A stretch of 52,034 nt of DNA from contig NZ_JAHRWW010000051.1 in NCBI RefSeq assembly GCF_019104945.1, positions 1 through 52,034 on the forward strand, given 5' to 3'. Every line of letters starts with the position of its first letter. Within the stretch, counting starts at the first letter, position 1. The notes below the pieces were generated by a model that saw nothing but the letters and a program-made list of their open reading frames with translations, had not been told where the DNA came from and did no database searches. The translations under genes were made by a program, and so were the position numbers. Positions 47,785 through 52,034 of the stretch are shown here, one piece after another. The DNA comes from Thermomonas sp. GTDB taxonomy: Bacteria; Pseudomonadota; Gammaproteobacteria; Xanthomonadales; Xanthomonadaceae.

Positions 47785-48579
47785 TTAAACGGCAACCGCC
47801 AAGATAACGTGCGAGGCTTTTACAAGCGCCTGCAAAGGGGTGCCAATCTCGATGCCCAGTGTCGCGGCGCTATCGTTGGTGACCGTGGCCACGAGGCGTT
47901 TTCCTCCGGCAAGCGCAAGTTCAACTTCTGAGTTGACTGCGCCGGTGTGGCAGGCGGTGACGCTTCCTTTCAACACGTTGCGGGCGCTGGTGCGCAGACT
48001 AGTGTCTGCGGTAAGTATGACGAAAGAAGATTTCACCAACCCAACCGCGCTACTGCCAACGCGTAGCCCGAGCTCATCGACACTATGGTTAGTAATAATC
48101 GCGGTGAGCGTGTCGCCACCTGCAATTTCCAATACCACTTCACTATTCACCGCGCCGCGCTGAAGTGTGCGAACTGTGCCTTCGTATTGGTTGCGCGCGC
48201 TGGTTTTAAGCATGAGGTTACCTAAGCGTTTAAGGATCTGTTCGAGATCGTGCGCTTCGTTTGTACTGCCCGCAAGCAAGCGTTGCTGCAAGGTGGTCAG
48301 TGCCTGATGAAACGCCAATACGCGCCGCCCCATCTCGGTGAGGCGCGCGCCGCCGCCGCCGCTGCCGCCTGTTTCCGCACTGACTAGCGGCTCGCCCACA
48401 AAGGTGTTCAGCGCAGCAATGGCATCCCACGCGCCCTTATAACTCATACCCACTGCACGCGCGGCGGCGCTGATGGAGCCATGCGCGTCTAGTGCCTGCA
48501 GCAAACGCGCACGCTGCGGGGTTAGGCTTGTGCCTGCACCGCGTAGGTCGATGAGGGGTTCTAGCGAAGGGGCAGGCAT
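47785..48579 (-). CDS. modE: Molybdate-responsive transcription regulator ModE
   Basis: A 264-residue regulator. The N-terminal winged helix-turn-helix shows LTPQRARLLQALDAHGSISAAARAVGMSYKGAWDAI and the linker ETGGSGGGGARLTEMGRRVLAF, both hallmarks of ModE. Two Mop repeats follow (TSARNQYEGTVRTLQRGAVNSEVVLEI and TSARNVLKGSVTACHTGAVNSEVELAL), the molybdate-binding module. It would repress or activate molybdenum genes when molybdate is bound. ATG 48579 is preferred, and an in-frame TTG at 48594 is possible. A matching operator lies upstream of the neighbouring receptor operon. Confidence 0.96.
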   Translation of the reverse strand: MPAPSLEPLIDLRGAGTSLTPQRARLLQALDAHGSISAAARAVGMSYKGAWDAIAALNTFVGEPLVSAETGGSGGGGARLTEMGRRVLAFHQALTTLQQRLLAGSTNEAHDLEQILKRLGNLMLKTSARNQYEGTVRTLQRGAVNSEVVLEIAGGDTLTAIITNHSVDELGLRVGSSAVGLVKSSFVILTADTSLRTSARNVLKGSVTACHTGAVNSEVELALAGGKRLVATVTNDSAATLGIEIGTPLQALVKASHVILAVAV

Positions 48580-48656
48580 GGCGTTGCCGTCCAAGCATTC
48601 AACAACCTATTACAGTAGTCTGAAATACACCTGCTACGCCATCTTTTCTGCATTGG

Positions 48657-50309
48657 TCAGAATTGATACACCGCTTGCGCCCAAAGCCGTGGGCTTTTGT
48701 CCTCGTCAGATTCGGGTTCACCGGTGCCTGCTTTCCAAGCAGCAAACACTTGCACGCTGAACGGGTGAAACACGTAGCTCAGGCCCACGCCATAACCAGC
48801 AAGGCGGCGGTGGTTGCTGGCGGCTGGCCCCCACGGCGCTTGGTTGATGCGCACGCGGCCTGCGTCATAAAACCCAAATGCGTCGATGCGTTCGGCAACG
48901 CTATGCCGTAGTTCAACGCTTGTAATGTAACCGTTATCGCCGCTGGCCTCGCCCTGCGGATAGGCGCGCACGCCGGTGCTGCCACCAAGCAGTAGTTTTT
49001 CAGAAGAATCCAGATTTTTATCTGCCCACTGCGCGTTAGCGTTCAGGGTCAGCAGCCAGTTTTGGGGAAGGCGCTGCAGGCGCTGGTAGTCAAGCGACCA
49101 TTTGCTGAACTGCCCGCTGCTGTGCGCGGTAAATTGGTCGATAAACGCACTGACGGCGTCCATGCCCAAGCGGCCCTGAGTGTAGTTCAGCAGAATGCGG
49201 TTGCTGGCACCGCCTGCCAATGTGTCGATGATGTCGCCACGGATGCCCAGCGTTGCGTTGTGCAGGGTTTTTCTGCTTTGCAAATGCACAATGCCAATAT
49301 CGTCGTGCAGGTGTTTGTCGTCGAATTGCGCGTTCACATACCAGCTTGCCCGCCTACCGCGCAGCAGCGGCTGTTGCACATAAAAACTGCCAATGGAGGC
49401 GCTGCCGTTGGCGTCAAGCACGTCAAACGCTTTACCTAACTTGTAGCGCATGGCCGACCAAGCAACGCCTATGCGCGTGGCCCACGGCCCAATGGGCAAT
49501 TGGTAGCCAATGCGTCCGTAGCGAAAATCGCTGGCGTTGGCCTGTGCGCGCAGGCTGAGCTGGTCGCCCAGCTTGGCCGGGTTGTTCCAATACAGGCTGG
49601 CGCCAATGCGCTCTGCGCCTACGAAGCGGTTGCCGAAGTTGTCCACGTCCACTTCGCCAGTGAATGCAGCGCTGGGCTCTAGTTCCACAAGAAAATCGGA
49701 GCTTCCCACGCTGGCACCGGGGCGCAGCGTCGATTTCACTTCAACGCCGGGTAAATCAGACAGGCGCAGCAGCGCATCTTCCATCTGTTGACGGTTAACG
49801 GCGTCGCCCGTTTGCAGGCGGTGAAGCGGCGCAGTGGCCGTACTGGCCGTACCGGTGTTGTCGTGCAATGTAATTTCGCCAAGGTGCCCTTCAAGAATGG
49901 CAATGGTCACAACGCCTTCGCTCACGTCCTGCGGCGGCAGGTAGGCGCGGGCCACCAAGTAGCCGTGGTTGCGGTAGTAACGGGTGATGCGTGCGGCTAG
50001 GTTGTCCAGGTCGGTGAGCGTCATGCTTGGCTGAATGTCGCCTGCAATCAGCGCGCTGAGTGTGGTGGAAGAAAATGCGCTGTTGCCGGTGATCTGGACG
50101 TTTCGAACGGTAATAGGTTCGTTGCTTGCTGCCGCTTGTTTGGTGGGTTCCTCTACCGTTGTTTCTTTTGCCGTGGCTGAAGGCGGTGGCGGCGGTGGGG
50201 CGGTTTGCTGAAGCAGTTGCCCTGCCGTAGGCTGCGACTGCGCAAACGCCACGGCAGGGGCCAGCAGTAGCCCTGCCAGCAGGTACGGTGTTGTTGTTTT
50301 AATGGTCAT
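48657..50309 (-). CDS. Two-partner secretion outer-membrane transporter TpsB (ShlB/FhaC/HecB family)
   Basis: A 550-residue Omp85-type transporter. The signal peptide (TIKTTTPYLLAGLLLAPAVAFAQ) is followed by a proline-rich linker, POTRA domains (about 65-205; VRNVQITGNSAF and YLVARAYLPPQDVSEGVVTIAILEGHLGEI) and a 16-strand barrel. Barrel hallmarks are VDNFGNRFVGAERIGASLYWNNP and the conserved-loop-like segment LLLGGSTGVRAYPQGEASGDNG, and the protein ends in AVYQF. It would export the TpsA protein encoded directly upstream; its ATG follows the tpsA TAA without a gap, so translation is coupled. Confidence 0.94.
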   Translation of the reverse strand: MTIKTTTPYLLAGLLLAPAVAFAQSQPTAGQLLQQTAPPPPPPSATAKETTVEEPTKQAAASNEPITVRNVQITGNSAFSSTTLSALIAGDIQPSMTLTDLDNLAARITRYYRNHGYLVARAYLPPQDVSEGVVTIAILEGHLGEITLHDNTGTASTATAPLHRLQTGDAVNRQQMEDALLRLSDLPGVEVKSTLRPGASVGSSDFLVELEPSAAFTGEVDVDNFGNRFVGAERIGASLYWNNPAKLGDQLSLRAQANASDFRYGRIGYQLPIGPWATRIGVAWSAMRYKLGKAFDVLDANGSASIGSFYVQQPLLRGRRASWYVNAQFDDKHLHDDIGIVHLQSRKTLHNATLGIRGDIIDTLAGGASNRILLNYTQGRLGMDAVSAFIDQFTAHSSGQFSKWSLDYQRLQRLPQNWLLTLNANAQWADKNLDSSEKLLLGGSTGVRAYPQGEASGDNGYITSVELRHSVAERIDAFGFYDAGRVRINQAPWGPAASNHRRLAGYGVGLSYVFHPFSVQVFAAWKAGTGEPESDEDKSPRLWAQAVYQF

Positions 50310-52034
50310 TTAGCGGCAGTCTTGAATAAGTTGGACAGGAAGGTGTTGGCCGCATTGCAGCACCGCAATGTCGGGGGCCGTATGCGCTTGGCGCGCAACG
50401 GTGTCTTTGACTTGGGTATTGGCCGAGTTAGCGGCGGCGGCGTAGGTTGCGCCGTAGGTGTCGGCTGCGCTGTTGAAAATACTGGCGGTGGCCGTGGGGG
50501 CATTGGCCCAGTCGATGCGGTAGTTCAGGCGGTCATTGCCGGTTAGCGCCATCTCGTTGAGCACCACTTGTTTCAGGTGGCCAATATCGGCACTGGTAAA
50601 CGCAGCGCTCCAGTGGGTACCCACATTGTCGTTTGCCACGATACCCGCCAGCGCCAACGTGCTGTCGGTTATCTCGGCATCCGTAGTGCCGTCGAATAGT
50701 TTGTCGGCCACGTTGAAGCTGCCATCAATGGTGAGCACTTTTTGCAGAATGGTGCTGTGGGTGTTGTTGAGATAGGTGATGACGTAATTGCCGCCGTTGT
50801 TGCCGTCGTTTACCGTTACGCCGCCTACCGTCACGGTCTTGTTGGTGCCTGCGTTTTTGTCGGTAAAGGCGAAGCTGCCACCGCTGAGGCTGTCGTTGCC
50901 AAACAGCTGCCCGTCGGCCAGCAACAGCGCACCGTCGGCGGTGGTGGTGCCGTCGTAGGTTTTGGTGATGTCGCTGGTGGTTAGCGTGATGGCGGCAGGG
51001 TTGATAAGAAGGCTGCCATCCACATAAGTCAGGTTGTAGTTGGCGGCGCTGCCACCGCTGACCGTATGGGCATAGGTGCCTGCATTGGTGCCGCTGCCGC
51101 CGGTTTCCACAAGGCCGGTGATGACGCTGGTTGCATCGCCGGGCACCAAGCCGGTGATGCTGTAGCCGGTGATGGCTTGCAGCAGGCCGTTGTAGGTCAA
51201 CGTGCCGCTGTTGGCGGTGATGACGGCGTTGGCCTTGGCGATGTTGAGCGTGCCGTCTTTGTAGGTGATGACGTAATTGCCACTGGAAAGGCCGCTGGCA
51301 ATCAAACTATAAATGCCCGCGTTGACGGCGTTTTGGCTGCTGCCGCCCCATGTCAGGGTGCCGGAGAGCACATTGAAGTCTTCGCCATTGACGAAGCCGC
51401 TGTAGCTCACGCCGTTGCCGCCCGTCCACGCGAGGCCGTCGTAGGTTTTGCTGGCGTCGTTGGCGGTAATGGTCAGCGTGGCGGGGTTGATGGTGAGCGC
51501 GCCGGGGACGTAGGTCAGGGTGTAGTTAGCGGCGCTGCCGCCGCTCACCGTATGGGCATAGATGCCTGCGTTGGTGCCGCTGCCGCCGGTTTCTACAAGG
51601 CCGGTGATGACGCTGGCGTTTTCGCCATTGACCAAGCCGGTGATGCTGTAGCCGGTGATGGCTTGCAGTAGGCCGTTGTAGGTCAATGTGCCGCTGTTGG
51701 CGGTGATGACGGCGTTGGCTTTAGCGATGTTGAGCGTGCCGTCTTGGTAGGTGATGACGTAGTTGCCGCTGGAAAGGCCGCTGGCGATGAGGCTGTACAC
51801 ACCTGCGTTGACCGCACCTTGGCTGCTTCCGCTCCAAGTGAGCGTACCGGACAGCACGTTGTAGTCTTCGCCGTTGACGAAGCCGCTGTACGTCACACCG
51901 TTGCCGCCCGTCCACGCGAGGCCGTCGTAGATCTTGCTGGCATCGTTGGCGGTGATGGTGAGCGCTGCGGGGTTGATGGTCAGGCTGGTGGTGGGGCTGT
52001 AGGTGATCTCGTAGCCGAGTTGGCCGGAATACAG
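50310..52034 (-). CDS. Large MBG/YDG-repeat TpsA exoprotein, C-terminal part
   Basis: The minus strand is open from the stop at 50310 to the window edge, giving the last 574 residues of a larger secreted protein. It consists of repeated MBG-type domains (YNGLLQAITGYSITGLV and VITANSGTLTYNG, each twice) and YDG-type domains (KTYDGTTTADGALLLADGQL). This architecture is typical of filamentous haemagglutinin-like two-partner exoproteins. The C-terminal 70 residues after TATASIFNSAADTYG lack repeats. No N-terminal secretion domain is visible because the gene is cut. Adhesion or biofilm function is likely from the family. It lies immediately upstream of its TpsB transporter. Confidence 0.85.
   Translation of the reverse strand: MYSGQLGYEITYSPTTSLTINPAALTITANDASKIYDGLAWTGGNGVTYSGFVNGEDYNVLSGTLTWSGSSQGAVNAGVYSLIASGLSSGNYVITYQDGTLNIAKANAVITANSGTLTYNGLLQAITGYSITGLVNGENASVITGLVETGGSGTNAGIYAHTVSGGSAANYTLTYVPGALTINPATLTITANDASKTYDGLAWTGGNGVSYSGFVNGEDFNVLSGTLTWGGSSQNAVNAGIYSLIASGLSSGNYVITYKDGTLNIAKANAVITANSGTLTYNGLLQAITGYSITGLVPGDATSVITGLVETGGSGTNAGTYAHTVSGGSAANYNLTYVDGSLLINPAAITLTTSDITKTYDGTTTADGALLLADGQLFGNDSLSGGSFAFTDKNAGTNKTVTVGGVTVNDGNNGGNYVITYLNNTHSTILQKVLTIDGSFNVADKLFDGTTDAEITDSTLALAGIVANDNVGTHWSAAFTSADIGHLKQVVLNEMALTGNDRLNYRIDWANAPTATASIFNSAADTYGATYAAAANSANTQVKDTVARQAHTAPDIAVLQCGQHLPVQLIQDCR
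51030..52000. repeat. Tandem 486-bp direct repeat within the tpsA gene
   Basis: Two near-identical copies with a period of 486 bases (162 codons) lie head to tail. Matching landmarks are exactly 486 bases apart, for example GATGTTGAGCGTGCCGTC near 51240 and 51726, and CTGCCGCCGGTTTC near 51093 and 51579. Differences are scattered single bases. Copy number may change by recombination, and more copies may continue beyond the window. Confidence 0.8.

Noticed and set aside
51721-51896. GTG at 51896 as the start of the exoprotein gene
   Set aside because: The frame stays open to the window edge and the upstream codons continue the same repeat, so the true start is outside.

Overview
The window looks like a chromosome segment of a gammaproteobacterium, most likely of the Xanthomonadaceae or a close relative. 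This rests on moderately high GC, the gene order leuS-lptE-holA-nadD-rsfS-rlmH, the order alaS-csrA-tRNA-Ser-tRNA-Arg, and many TonB-dependent receptors. Species cannot be named from sequence reading alone.

Region 1 (1-7.6 kb) holds a cut-off DUF502 membrane protein, a PAS-containing chemoreceptor, a Ser/Thr kinase fused to a formylglycine-enzyme-like C-terminus, a CnoX-type thioredoxin/TPR protein, a small membrane protein and a secreted amidohydrolase. Region 2 (7.6-19.7 kb) is housekeeping: the leuS-to-rlmH operon, a secreted ClpP-fold protein, rpsB-tsf with a structured leader, alaS and csrA. Two tRNA genes (Ser-GCU, Arg-ACG) follow, ending in a strong terminator.

Region 3 (20.0-37.1 kb) is a defence and accessory island beginning directly behind tRNA-Arg. 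It has a type I restriction-modification operon in the order hsdM-hsdS-X-hsdR-Y. X is a GmrSD-like DUF262/DUF1524 protein locked in by 4-base overlaps on both sides, and Y is a YgjP-type metallopeptidase. A hipBA pair follows, whose promoter sits between 10-bp perfect inverted repeats. Last is a three-gene SMC operon of the Wadjet/MksBEF type (jetA-jetB-jetC) with no nuclease subunit JetD.

Region 4 (37.1-48.6 kb) is a molybdenum region: a rhodanese-MoeB fusion, modA-modB-modC, a TDT-family transporter, a divergent TonB receptor, a periplasmic sulfite-oxidase-fold protein with its own TonB receptor, and modE. Upstream of the last receptor pair, an FNR/Anr-type box lies exactly at -41.5 from a predicted start site, and a ModE-type operator covers that start site. 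This suggests an anaerobically induced, molybdate-repressed outer-membrane uptake system, the most interesting proposal here.

Region 5 (48.6-52.0 kb) is a two-partner secretion locus: a TpsB transporter and the C-terminal end of a large repeat-rich TpsA exoprotein that runs off the window.
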